Assembly: GCA_041399205.1 (NCBI GenBank)
Contig: JAWKTK010000010.1
Coordinates: forward strand, 62,001-126,000
Direction: 5' to 3'
From: JAGQOZ01 sp041399205
Lineage (GTDB): Bacteria > Planctomycetota > Planctomycetia > Pirellulales > Pirellulaceae
DNA: 64,000 bases
Position 1 is the first letter of the stretch, and each line of letters starts with the position of its first letter. The translations under genes and the position numbers were made by a program. Below the pieces are notes generated by a model. The model was not told where the DNA came from and did not search any database. It was given only the letters and a program-made list of their open reading frames with translations. Below, piece by piece: positions 53,538 through 61,449 of the stretch.

Positions 53538-54190
53538 TCAGTGCTGGTCGAACGGATCTCCGTCGTGATATTGCATTTCGATTTCTCCTTCGTTCAATGC
53601 GCGGCCAAAGAGGCAAAACTCGTCCATGGCGCCACTGAAATTTCGAATCAACATCGAATCGTGGCCTCGAAATTCGTCGGCATTCCAGTTTCCCAACTCG
53701 GCTGCGCCGACACGAAACGGCGGGCAAATGCGCAATGGTTGTTCATAGACTAACTTTCCATTGACGTAATGCTGCACACGGCGGGAATCTCCGTCGAGCA
53801 CGGCTGCAAGATGTAACCACATGCCGAATTGATCGATGGAAATCACAGGTGGGCTGGCCACAATCTGATGTTGGCCGTGCTGTTGTCCTAGGATTGTCAG
53901 CCCAAGCACACCATCGTTGCGAATCAACCAATGGATCGTATGCGGCTGGAATCCTTCACTCATGAATAATGAGTTGAACTTCCGGTCCAGCCCCTGAACG
54001 CGGACCCAGGCGGTAAGTGTTAGAGAGTCGTATTGCCCTGGCACATTCAGGCGAATTCGATCATTCACCGACTGAAACTCGAGCGCGGACTTACTGGGCC
54101 AACGACCTTCGTCCAACGGCAACCGATGATCGCCGCACTAGCGGGCATTGAATCGCGAGAGCTTGAATTTCGCAAACGCCATTCAGTCGA
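53538..54190 (-). pseudogene. LamG-domain protein, N-terminus removed by IS3 insertion
   Basis: A LamG/concanavalin-like domain is visible: WPSKSALEFQSVNDRIRLNV, YDSLTLTAWVRVQGLDRKFN, MWLHLAAVLDGDSRRVQHYV, NGKLVYEQPL, MDEFCLFGRALNEGEIEMQY. It reads about 195 residues, with a one-base change near 54110 joining ASAAIIGCRWT in front. In planctomycetes this layout is typical of the C-terminal half of FecR-LamG proteins. The expected N-terminal half is absent: the sequence meets the truncated transposase at about 54190. It is therefore most likely a gene interrupted or deleted by the insertion sequence. Confidence 0.65.
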
Positions 54191-54194
54191 ATCG

Positions 54195-55010
54195 TTATAC
54201 TCGAAGTCGAAATGCACAAGCAAAGGCGAGTAAAAAGTGTCTCACTATCGTTGACACATTCCGTTCGGTCATTTCGAGTTCGGTCTTGAATGTTCCAAAG
54301 CACGATTCCATGAAAGCATTGTCATAGCAATCACCCGCGCGACTCATGCTCTGTTGCATCATGGCACGTTGCAGCACGCCTCGGTAACGAGTTCCCGCGT
54401 ACTGGCCGCCACGGTCAGTGTGGTGAATCAACTCGGCTGGCGGTTGTCGATTCGAGATCGCTTGACGCAGCGTCGTGAGCACTAACTCTTCGGTCATATC
54501 GGTTCGTAACGACCACCCCACAATCATTCGTGAAAAGCGGTCCATCAGCGTCGCAAGATAACTAAAACCAAGACCCACGGTCGGGATGTATGTTATGTCG
54601 CCAACCCACAATTGATTCGCACGGTGCGGTTCCGCCAAGTCCAGGATTAAGTTCGGGCTGTAGCCCAATGAATGCTTGCTTTCGGTCGTGCGAGGCTTGA
54701 AAGACTTCGGCTGAATGGCCTTCAAACCCGCTATTTTCAGCAGTTTTGCCACACGTCGGCGACTGCAGTAGATCTCGCGATCGGCTAGTTCGTCCACAAT
54801 GCGGCGAGTTCCATAACGGCGACAGTGTCGATGAAAAATCGAAATGATCATCGGCAATAACGTTCTGTCTTCGTCTTCTCGAGGCGATGTTTCGAACCGA
54901 CGCCATCGTTGAAAAGCAGATCGAGACACAGTCAGGAATTCACAAATTTTTCGTTCCGAAGCGATGCCTTCGCAGACGATCGAATGGACCGCCGGATAGA
55001 CTTCGGTCAT
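54195..55010 (-). CDS. IS3-family transposase OrfB (DDE integrase core), C-terminally truncated
   Basis: The 271-residue frame holds an HTH_21 region (RYGTRRIVDELADREIYCSR, RRVAKLLKIAGLKAIQPKSF) and the rve integrase core with D-D-E: QLWVGDITYIPT, HHTDRGGQYAGT and CYDNAFMESCFGTFKTE. After ELEMTE the family C terminus is replaced by unrelated residues (VSTIVRHFLLAFACAFRLRV) that run into flanking DNA. The catalytic core is complete but the missing tail and right end probably make it inactive. Confidence 0.85.
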   Translation of the reverse strand: MTEVYPAVHSIVCEGIASERKICEFLTVSRSAFQRWRRFETSPREDEDRTLLPMIISIFHRHCRRYGTRRIVDELADREIYCSRRRVAKLLKIAGLKAIQPKSFKPRTTESKHSLGYSPNLILDLAEPHRANQLWVGDITYIPTVGLGFSYLATLMDRFSRMIVGWSLRTDMTEELVLTTLRQAISNRQPPAELIHHTDRGGQYAGTRYRGVLQRAMMQQSMSRAGDCYDNAFMESCFGTFKTELEMTERNVSTIVRHFLLAFACAFRLRV

Positions 55011-55306
55011 TCGTGTCGGCCGAAAATGATCAACGCTTTTTTTAACACGTCTCGCTCGCGCTGCGTTCGACGAAGTTCGTCTTCCAGCTCTTTCACTCGA
55101 GCGTCCAACGCTTCACCTACAACGCCGGCGTCTGCCAGTTGCTCCTTCTTCCAGCGATACAGAATGTTCGTCCCCGAAATTCCCAAGCGTTCCACAATCG
55201 ACGACGCAGAGTGACCATCCATCAGCATCTGAACCGCTTCTCGCTTGAAATCTTCGTCATACGTGCGACGAACAACCTGCACTGACGATTTCTTCTTCCG
55301 TGTCAT
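55007..55306 (-). CDS. IS3-family transposase OrfA
   Basis: OrfA is 99 residues: a helix-turn-helix (RRTYDEDFKREAVQMLMDGH, SASSIVERLGISGTNILYRW) and a leucine-zipper coiled coil (ARVKELEDELRRTQRERDVL). It binds the element ends and regulates transposition. Its TGA overlaps the orfB ATG as ATGA. An A7 run (minus strand, 55043-55037) lies ten codons before the stop, suitable for -1 ribosomal slippage to make the OrfAB transposase. Confidence 0.88.
   Translation of the reverse strand: MTRKKKSSVQVVRRTYDEDFKREAVQMLMDGHSASSIVERLGISGTNILYRWKKEQLADAGVVGEALDARVKELEDELRRTQRERDVLKKALIIFGRHE
55037..55043 (-). promoter_or_regulatory. Putative -1 frameshift slippery site in IS3 orfA
   Basis: The codons TTA AAA AAA GCG in orfA contain seven consecutive A residues. 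Slipping back one base continues SVDHFRPTRMTEV without a stop into orfB. This is the usual IS3 mechanism for producing the fused transposase. Confidence 0.6.
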
Positions 55307-55512
55307 TTTGAGGCTCCTTTCAGCGTGTCATTCTAAGAGGGGATCTGGAAGTTTGCATGCTCCCTGTTGATTTGCGTTGCAATCTGGGTTAGCTGGGCAG
55401 TTGTTGTCACAGCATTCAGGTACTCATTCTGTCTTGACGTTGGAGGCGGCAGTCAATAATAGGCGTTGATTGAAGCCGGTGTTCTGACAGCAATTCTGCC
55501 AAGGATGATACT

Positions 55513-56297
55513 ATGTCGATTTCAAGATCGGGTTACCCTTCAGACATCTCCGATGCTCAATGGGCCTTGGTGAGTCCGTTGTTGCCGCCACAGAAACCGG
55601 GAGGTGTCGATCGCCAAGTCGATCTGCGGCAAATCTTGAACGCGATTTTCTATCACGCGAACTGGGTGTTCATGGGAAATGTTGCCTAACGATTTTCCTC
55701 CCAAGTCGACTGTCTACGAGTATTATCGCAATTGGCAGAAGGATGGGACGTGGTCCCGCATCCACGACGCGATGCGATCCAAAGTTCGCGCTCAGAGGGG
55801 AAAGAAACCGGAAGCCAGTGCCGCATTGATCGACAGTCAGTCGGTCAAGACAACCGAAACCCGAGGTGAACGTGGCTACGACGGAGGCAAGAAAACCAAA
55901 GGGCGAAAACGTCATTTACTCGTAGATACCTTGGGGTTGATCATGTGCATCGTGATTACCGCTGCGTCCGTGCAAGACCGCGATGGCGCCAAGCTGGTCT
56001 TTCAGCAAGCTGCCGATCAACAACCGCAAGTGGAGACGGTCTGGGCCGACAGCGGCTACAGTGGGAAGCTTGTCAGCTGGACGGACGACAACTGTCCATG
56101 GACTCTTGAAGTCGTCCGTCGACCACGCGACCAAGTCGGTTTTTGAAGTCCTGCCGAAACGTTGGATCGTCGAACGGACCTTCGGGTGGCTCAATAAATT
56201 CCGTCTACTCAGCAAAGAATACGAAGCCACGCTCCAAAGCAGCAAAGCCGATATCGAGATCGCAATGATCCAAATCATGATCCGGAGGCTGGCCTAG
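55513..56297 (+). CDS. IS5-family transposase, two frameshifts
   Basis: The N-terminal part is YPSDISDAQWALVSPLLPPQ, GGVDRQVDLRQILNAIF. After a frame change near 55650 it continues PNDFPPKSTVYEYYRNWQKD, and ALIDSQSVKTTE with the first catalytic Asp, GGKKTKGRKRHLLVDTLGL, WADSGYSGKL with the second Asp. Near 56130 the frame changes again to PKRWIVERTFGWLNKFRLLS with the catalytic Glu, then IQIMIRRLA. About 262 codons is normal for the family. Some IS5 subgroups use programmed frameshifting at the first position, so only the second break is clearly abnormal. Terminal repeats were not identified. Confidence 0.85.
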
Positions 56298-56361
56298 CAG
56301 CGAATACAATTCCCTATAAAGCCCCAATTCCCAGATGCCCTCTAAGAGACGCACTGGCCCC

Positions 56362-56580
56362 CTTTTTCGGCACCACCTCAGACAGTTTCGACGATCGTGC
56401 AAAAGACAAGAAGAGTCTCGATTCTTGGTTGGCGCAGGCGCGTATGACTGAATTAAAGAGCTCAGTGATAGTCTTGCGGAAGAGAAAGATGCCATCGAGT
56501 CAGCATTTGACCTCCCTTGGAGCAACGGCCAAACCGAAGGGCAGATTAACCGCCTTAAGACATGCGCGGAATCTGCTTTC
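56362..56580 (+). pseudogene. ISL3-family transposase remnant
   Basis: Two frames combine to LDSWLAQARMTELK and KELSDSLAEEKDAIESAFDL, then PWSNGQTEGQINRLK, which is the highly diagnostic C-terminal motif of ISL3-type transposases. It diverges directly after the motif (TCAESAFDVVLQNF), and nothing of the N-terminal three quarters is present upstream. It is a fragment left behind in a zone of repeated insertion. Confidence 0.7.
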
Positions 56581-56710
56581 GATGTTGTGTTGCAGAACTT
56601 TTCGGATGGGCCATATCCTTGGCGCCAACTCTTTGGGTCCTTCCCGTCTTCGTTTGTTGGCCCCCGTCCCCCAAGTGGAACGGCCGCTTTTTGATGTAGT
56701 CTTGCTTGCC

Positions 56711-57200
56711 CTATTTTCCTGCAATAATTCGCAACCAAATTTTCACTTCCCCGTTCCGATCAACGCGGCCCGATTCGTACGGATACCGGGGCACTTCGGA
56801 CAACTGGTTCGTTGGTTCGAACCGGGGACAAACTAAATATTCGTATCCGTCAATTTCCGCCCGGTACGTCGCGTGAAGGATCGCCATGTCCTTGGTCGCT
56901 TCGGCACAAGTTCCGGATGTGTTCAACGCCATGCTTCTGTTTCAACTTCTCAATTCCTCTATTCTCCGTCGGGATAACGTTTTCCCGATACCAATCTGCA
57001 AGGAACCCCGGCAATCGAAAATAAGGGTACGTCAACCACTTGGCTTTTTCGGGGTCGAACTTTTCCACCCATCCCGGAATGTCAAGGGCAGGGAATCCAG
57101 AATCCAGAACCCACACGGGCCCCGTGGTGCGAACCTCTGCGGAATGGATGAAGTCCACGGCAGCAGGCATTATCGCGGCCAGTGCAGCAGCTGACGGCAC
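56711..57200 (-). CDS. Unrecognised protein, frameshifted
   Basis: Two minus-strand frames meet near 56915: VWVLDSGFPALDIPGWVEKF, TYPYFRLPGFLADWYRENVI followed by NTSGTCAEATKDMAILHATY and EYLVCPRFEPTNQLSEVPRY. The amino-acid composition is protein-like in both halves and the join is natural at HIRN/NTSG. No domain is recognised. Its start overlaps the GTG of the conjugation-type gene on the other strand. It could be the residue of a larger gene disrupted by the neighbouring mobile elements. Confidence 0.35.
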
Positions 57201-57622
57201 CGATCGTCGAATGGCATCCCGGGCAGATTCAGCCGGATCTCAATGCGGCCGCGCTTAAGCTGCATCGTCGAGCGATGACGCACGCGATTCCGCAAACCGT
57301 TTACTACGCGAGTAGCAAAGCCGTTTGTCTTTTTGGCAGCGGTCGAGTACCCACCATCAAGCTGACGCAGATGACACATGACCTGCACGTGAGCGAAGTC
57401 TACCTTCGCTACCGCACACGAGAGCGCGCTGCCGAGGACTGGGTGAGTGAAGACCGGCTTCCGCGAGATTGGCCCGTCAAGGTTCGGCCTGATGCTGCGA
57501 TTCGCGATCACGAGGGGAGCATTGCTCGAGCCGTCGAGTACGGAGGGGATTATCCAGTAAGCCGCCTGATCGAAATCCACGAACAGCTGGCAAGTGTCGG
57601 GATCGGCTACGAGCTCTGGTGA
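57182..57622 (+). CDS. Unknown protein of the conjugation-like module
   Basis: This 146-residue frame precedes the replication-relaxation gene by 18 bases in the same direction. It is well-formed without a break: LHRRAMTHAIPQTVYYASSK, VPTIKLTQMTHDLHVSEVYL, AVEYGGDYPVSRLIEIHEQL, GIGYELW. The first codon is a GTG and the N terminus is uncertain. The family is not recognised. Its position suggests a partner of the replication-relaxation protein and the coupling ATPase, for example a small regulator or accessory. Confidence 0.55.
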   Translation: MQQLTAPIVEWHPGQIQPDLNAAALKLHRRAMTHAIPQTVYYASSKAVCLFGSGRVPTIKLTQMTHDLHVSEVYLRYRTRERAAEDWVSEDRLPRDWPVKVRPDAAIRDHEGSIARAVEYGGDYPVSRLIEIHEQLASVGIGYELW

Positions 57623-57640
57623 AAGGAAGGTGCATCCAGC

Positions 57641-58336
57641 ATGGGGAAACGAAAACGACATTTAACGAAGCGAGATCGCAAGGTCTTGGAGTTTGTCATT
57701 CGCTATCGAGTCGGCACTGTCGATCTGTTGCGGAGGCCGTGTTTCGGCAAAGACGCCAGTATCGAGAATATAAGCCGCGTCCTACAGCGATTGGCGAAGC
57801 ACAAATTGCTGCTTCTGCGGGTGAGCTCCAAGTCTGGCTTCACGTACTACACGCCGACTCGCCACACGTTTGCCGTGTTCGGCCAAGAACCCCGAACGCC
57901 GCGACCGCTGACGGAGCAGACGTTGCCGGTCGTCATGGCTGTCGCTTCGTACTGTGTCGCCAAAGACCTGCGCCGCCTGACGTCCTCCGAGTTTCAGGAT
58001 CTCTATCCCGAACTCTGGCGTCCGGGGATGCGGTCGTCCAACTATCTGCTGATGGACGTCGACGGAAAGCTGCGACTCGAGTTGTTGCTCGTCGACCGCG
58101 GTGGTGCTCCGCATCGTATGCGTTCGCGGGTGCGGCGGATGATCGCCCAGCGCAAATCGCTGCCGGCGTTTCAATCGCTCATCAACTCGGGACGCTTTCG
58201 CATCACGGTGCTGACGGGCACTCGCGAGCAACAGCAGAAGATTCGAAATCGAATTCGTCAGGAGAGCTTCGGCCCCGTGACGGTTTCAACGTTTGTCGTT
58301 ACGGAACTCGGTGATTATCTAACCCTAAGGAAATGA
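57641..58336 (+). CDS. Replication-relaxation family winged-helix protein
   Basis: This 231-residue protein begins at an ATG with an AAGGAAGG site. The N terminus is a winged helix: LTKRDRKVLEFVIRYRVGTV, ISRVLQRLAKHKLLLLRVSS, GFTYYTPTRHT. This is typical of Replic_Relax proteins that occur on plasmids and integrative elements. The C-terminal half (LELLLVDRGGAPHRMRSRVR, LINSGRFRITVLTGTREQQQ) fits the conserved domain. Its stop overlaps the next ATG as ATGA, showing an operon. The gene is intact and by eye more GC-rich than the T6SS genes. Confidence 0.7.
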   Translation: MGKRKRHLTKRDRKVLEFVIRYRVGTVDLLRRPCFGKDASIENISRVLQRLAKHKLLLLRVSSKSGFTYYTPTRHTFAVFGQEPRTPRPLTEQTLPVVMAVASYCVAKDLRRLTSSEFQDLYPELWRPGMRSSNYLLMDVDGKLRLELLLVDRGGAPHRMRSRVRRMIAQRKSLPAFQSLINSGRFRITVLTGTREQQQKIRNRIRQESFGPVTVSTFVVTELGDYLTLRK

Positions 58337-59124
58337 ATATGTTCAAATTGCAACTGTTCCCGAACAAAGCGGACGATCTTTTAGACGGCGCCGACATGCC
58401 GCCGACGGACAATACCGAACTGAACTATCGGCCTCGACCGCTGTCGAACGACGAAGAGCGTCGACTGACGGGCCTATTGTTGATCATCCCGGTGCCGATC
58501 GTGGTGCTTGGCGTCTCGCTGCACTTCCTGATCGAGCTTTTTCCCATCCTGCGGCACCTCACCATCGCCGTCGGCATTGTACTGGCTGGATGGCTGGGTA
58601 TTCGGCGTCTAACTGGAGCACTGCAGCAACCCGACGTCGTGGGTGCTCTGGCGTTCGGATGCGTAGGCGCTGTCGCTCTGGCTTGGGAGTTCGCAACGAT
58701 CTTCTCGGTCAACGCGCTGCGTGTTAGCATTCTGGTCGGCTGGGTCACCAGCGCGCTGATCGCTCGACAGGTGGCGGCTTGGATCCTTGTCGCCCCGACC
58801 GTCGATCACGAACGAATGGAGCGTTGGCGAAGCAACGTGCCAGGAGTCTTGCCAAGTGGATTGTCTCGTGATTGCCCAGAGCTGTTGACGTATACGGTCA
58901 GTCCGGTCCTGCTGATGATGGCTTGGATTCTCTCGTGGTGGATCTTGCTTGCCGTGGGCATCAGCACATGCTGGTGGCCCGTGCTCTTCGCATTAAGCGT
59001 GCAAGCTATGTGGCTCATCTGGCACATTGCGGCGATCCCCTTCGTGCCGTTCCCCAATCCGGACGAAGCAATGCGTGCGACTTGGAACGCCATCGTCGTA
59101 TTCTTGACCTACGACATTCACTAA
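58333..59124 (+). CDS. Multi-pass membrane protein of the conjugation-like module
   Basis: The 263-residue protein has hydrophobic segments at LTGLLLIIPVPIVVLGVSLH, ILRHLTIAVGIVLAGWLGIR, VVGALAFGCVGAVALAWEFA, LLMMAWILSWWILLAVGIST and PVLFALSVQAMWLIWHIAAI. It begins at an ATGA overlap with the replication-relaxation gene. Its TAA stop (59122-59124) is in the same frame as the coupling ATPase that follows, and the 32 codons after it are open and membrane-like. It may therefore be the N-terminal membrane domain of a single split coupling protein. Confidence 0.6.
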   Translation: MNMFKLQLFPNKADDLLDGADMPPTDNTELNYRPRPLSNDEERRLTGLLLIIPVPIVVLGVSLHFLIELFPILRHLTIAVGIVLAGWLGIRRLTGALQQPDVVGALAFGCVGAVALAWEFATIFSVNALRVSILVGWVTSALIARQVAAWILVAPTVDHERMERWRSNVPGVLPSGLSRDCPELLTYTVSPVLLMMAWILSWWILLAVGISTCWWPVLFALSVQAMWLIWHIAAIPFVPFPNPDEAMRATWNAIVVFLTYDIH

Positions 59125-59220
59125 ACTCCGGCTGCCGGAGTCTTTCGCTTTCCAACGCGTGCCTTACGGTCTCCTTGGTCGCGATGGACGCTCTTCGTTG
59201 GAACTGGGCTGGCGATTGGC

Positions 59221-60924
59221 TTGACACTGGGCGCGATGTGTCCCAATCCGTTCGAGGTTTGGTACTTCGGCGGGTCGTATACGGTGCAAGCGTTGGCGAA
59301 TGTGCTAACGGTGTGCTTCGCCGGGCCAGTCGCTTTGTGTTCGATTCTGTTTCTTTCAGCCGGCACGCTGCTTGCGCGCTTCGAGCGTGAGTTGTCGCAT
59401 CACAAGGACGATAAGACCACGGACTGGGACAACTATATCGACCGTATCATCAACTCGAATGACGATCTAGAGCGAGAGCACTTGTTCTACGGTGCCAGTG
59501 AGCGAGGCGACAACCCGGTCTTGGTCCATCGCGACATTTATGACGAACACAATCACATTCTGGGAGACAGCGGCGCCAGCAAAACGGCGTTGGGATTGGC
59601 ACCACAAGCGACGCAGCTCATCGCACGTGGAGATTCAACGGTCGTCATTATCGACCTAAAGGGAGACCGGGCGTTGTTCGAGGGATGTCGTCGCGAAGCC
59701 GAACGCCATGGCAACATGCGATTTCGCTGGCTGTCGAATGAGATTGGTACGACATCGTTTGGATTCAATCCGTTCACGCAATCACACAACGAGTATCTGG
59801 CCATCGAACAATTGACGCAGGAGTTGCTGCAGGGGCTCTCGCTCGACTATGGAATTCAATACGGCGCCGGGTATTTCACTGCGATGAACGAAATCGTCTT
59901 GAATAGTGTGCTGGGAGCCGCTGGCGACCGGTCGTTTGGTGAATTGAGCGAGCACCTGTCGGACCGGGACTGGTACGAGCAGATCGGGTACAAAGAAGAT
60001 TGGAAACAGGCGAGACACCTGACAGCGCTCGTTAAAAGGCTGTCCGCCAGTCCAGCGATCAATGTAACGCCGGGCATGTATTCCGACCGACCGGAAATCC
60101 ACGACGATGCGATCGACGCGGCTAGTCTCTTTCGGGAACCGCAGGTTGTCTATCTGTGGCTCAAGTCGGCAATCGAACCCACGAACGCACCCGCGATCGC
60201 CAGACTGTTTCTATGGACCGTCTTCACGGCCGCAAGTCACCAGCCGGCTAGCCGAAACCGCGTTTACTTCTTCATCGACGAAATGCAACAAGTGTTAAGC
60301 GAGGGGATCAGGCTGATCTTCGAGCATTTTCGCGACATGGGCGGCACGATGATCGGTGCGCATCAGACTGCCGGCCAACTTCGACGTCATGGAGCCGACC
60401 TGGGCGACACCGTCGCGGCATGCTCTGCCGTGAAGCAAGTCTTCCGAGCATCCGACCTGGATTCGCTCGAACGACTCACCAAATTGTCAGGCACGCAACG
60501 TGTCATGGAACCGACTTGGCATCAGCCGTTCGAACTTGGCAGCGGCGACTTGGCCGAACGGTATGTCGAAGAGTACGCGGAGGATGGTCTCGTTCGAGTC
60601 GGCCAACAGAAGCGAGAACGCTACGACCGCGAAGCCTTACAGGCGCTCAGTGCCCGCCGCCTATCGAGCTTGGTGCGTTTTTCATTCGACAGCGGCTACA
60701 CTCAGTTCGCGGGCAAATCGATCGCGATCTCGTCGCCCTATCACATCCACTTTGACGAGTACCTCGCTCGGCGTCGCCAGCCCTGGCCAACCGCGCCAGG
60801 AGCGTTTCGGATCGAGCAGCCGGCGTCCCTGCAGGCAGTGGCCGCCACCTCAGACGGCGCCGAGGATTTGGATGATCACGACGATTTCGGTAGCGAGTTC
60901 GAGATGCGGGGAAGGAACCAATAG
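59221..60924 (+). CDS. VirD4/TraG-type coupling ATPase
   Basis: The frame has 567 residues. It has N-terminal membrane segments (MTLGAMCPNPFEVWYFGGSY, VLTVCFAGPVALCSILFLSA), Walker A HILGDSGASKTALG and an acidic DLKGD string, Walker B RVYFFIDEMQQVL, and a TraM-recognition-like GTMIGAHQTAGQLR region. These are the parts of type IV coupling proteins that link the relaxosome to a secretion channel. The P-loop reads GDSGASKT, with Ser where Gly normally stands before Lys. The only start codon in this frame after the preceding TAA is TTG 59221, which is in the same frame as the upstream membrane gene. No relaxase was seen nearby. Confidence 0.75.
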   Translation: MTLGAMCPNPFEVWYFGGSYTVQALANVLTVCFAGPVALCSILFLSAGTLLARFERELSHHKDDKTTDWDNYIDRIINSNDDLEREHLFYGASERGDNPVLVHRDIYDEHNHILGDSGASKTALGLAPQATQLIARGDSTVVIIDLKGDRALFEGCRREAERHGNMRFRWLSNEIGTTSFGFNPFTQSHNEYLAIEQLTQELLQGLSLDYGIQYGAGYFTAMNEIVLNSVLGAAGDRSFGELSEHLSDRDWYEQIGYKEDWKQARHLTALVKRLSASPAINVTPGMYSDRPEIHDDAIDAASLFREPQVVYLWLKSAIEPTNAPAIARLFLWTVFTAASHQPASRNRVYFFIDEMQQVLSEGIRLIFEHFRDMGGTMIGAHQTAGQLRRHGADLGDTVAACSAVKQVFRASDLDSLERLTKLSGTQRVMEPTWHQPFELGSGDLAERYVEEYAEDGLVRVGQQKRERYDREALQALSARRLSSLVRFSFDSGYTQFAGKSIAISSPYHIHFDEYLARRRQPWPTAPGAFRIEQPASLQAVAATSDGAEDLDDHDDFGSEFEMRGRNQ

Positions 60925-60973
60925 CCCGGCCGAAATCGTAAAACGTACCAAAGCGATTCCACTGACCTCGAAT

Positions 60974-61008
60974 AACGCCCTTAATCGGCATAGCCGGCTC
61001 AGGGCGTT
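60974..61008 (+). terminator. Terminator hairpin after the coupling ATPase
   Basis: AACGCCCT (60974-60981) pairs with AGGGCGTT (61001-61008), with an additional GCCGGC dyad in the loop and a TT-rich end. It is about 50 bases after the stop at 60924. Confidence 0.7.
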
Positions 61009-61449
61009 TCTCATTCTGAACAACGCCGGAAAATGCTCAGGACGGTTCGTCATTACGCACCAACGGAGCCGTCGCAAAGTCGATGTGGGTCGTCAGTTTG
61101 ACTTCATGTTTCGGCTGATCGAATCTGCATCCGTGGATTAGCCCGCTGTACCAAACGTGATTTAAAGCAGAAGTCGGCTGATGCAACCTCAGCGCCTGAC
61201 AACGGGCGTACGTAGTGCCGGCAAGCAACTCACCTGTCCGTCGGCTGCGTGTAATGTGTCTTGACTCTAGACCTTGTCTCCGAAGTTCAAGCGTCCAATG
61301 ACAATGGATCGACGTTGCGTACACGTGACGACTTCGTTGCTCGGACTCCCAACAAGACGGCACCTAGCGGACGTAATCCGCTTGGTGCGATTTGCCACTG
61401 TAAGGAATGCAAGGTGATTGAATTCGAAACCGTGGTATCACTTTCCAGC
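61009..61449. other. Interval without a supported gene
   Basis: About 440 bases lie between the terminator and the surface-protein gene. A minus-strand open stretch (61037-61363) ends in a protein-like tail (KHEVKLTTHIDFATAPLVRN) but has no recognised domain or ribosome site, so it is not called. Confidence 0.5.

Larger units (their letters stand above)
54195..55330 (-). mobile_element. IS3-family insertion sequence, 3'-truncated
   Basis: Two overlapping genes (orfA, orfB) in the -1 register identify an IS3-family element. The transposase C terminus is missing after the TELEMTE position, which in intact members is followed by about 35-40 residues. No convincing terminal inverted repeats could be matched, so the borders given are approximate. 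It abuts the broken LamG gene. Confidence 0.8.

Noticed and set aside
54195..55330. Terminal inverted repeats of the IS3 element
   Set aside because: GTGTC-containing stretches occur at both ends but in direct rather than inverted orientation, so no pair could be supported.
61037..61363. Minus-strand open frame of 108 codons after the conjugation module
   Set aside because: No domain, no ribosome site, and the first half looks random; only the tail is protein-like.
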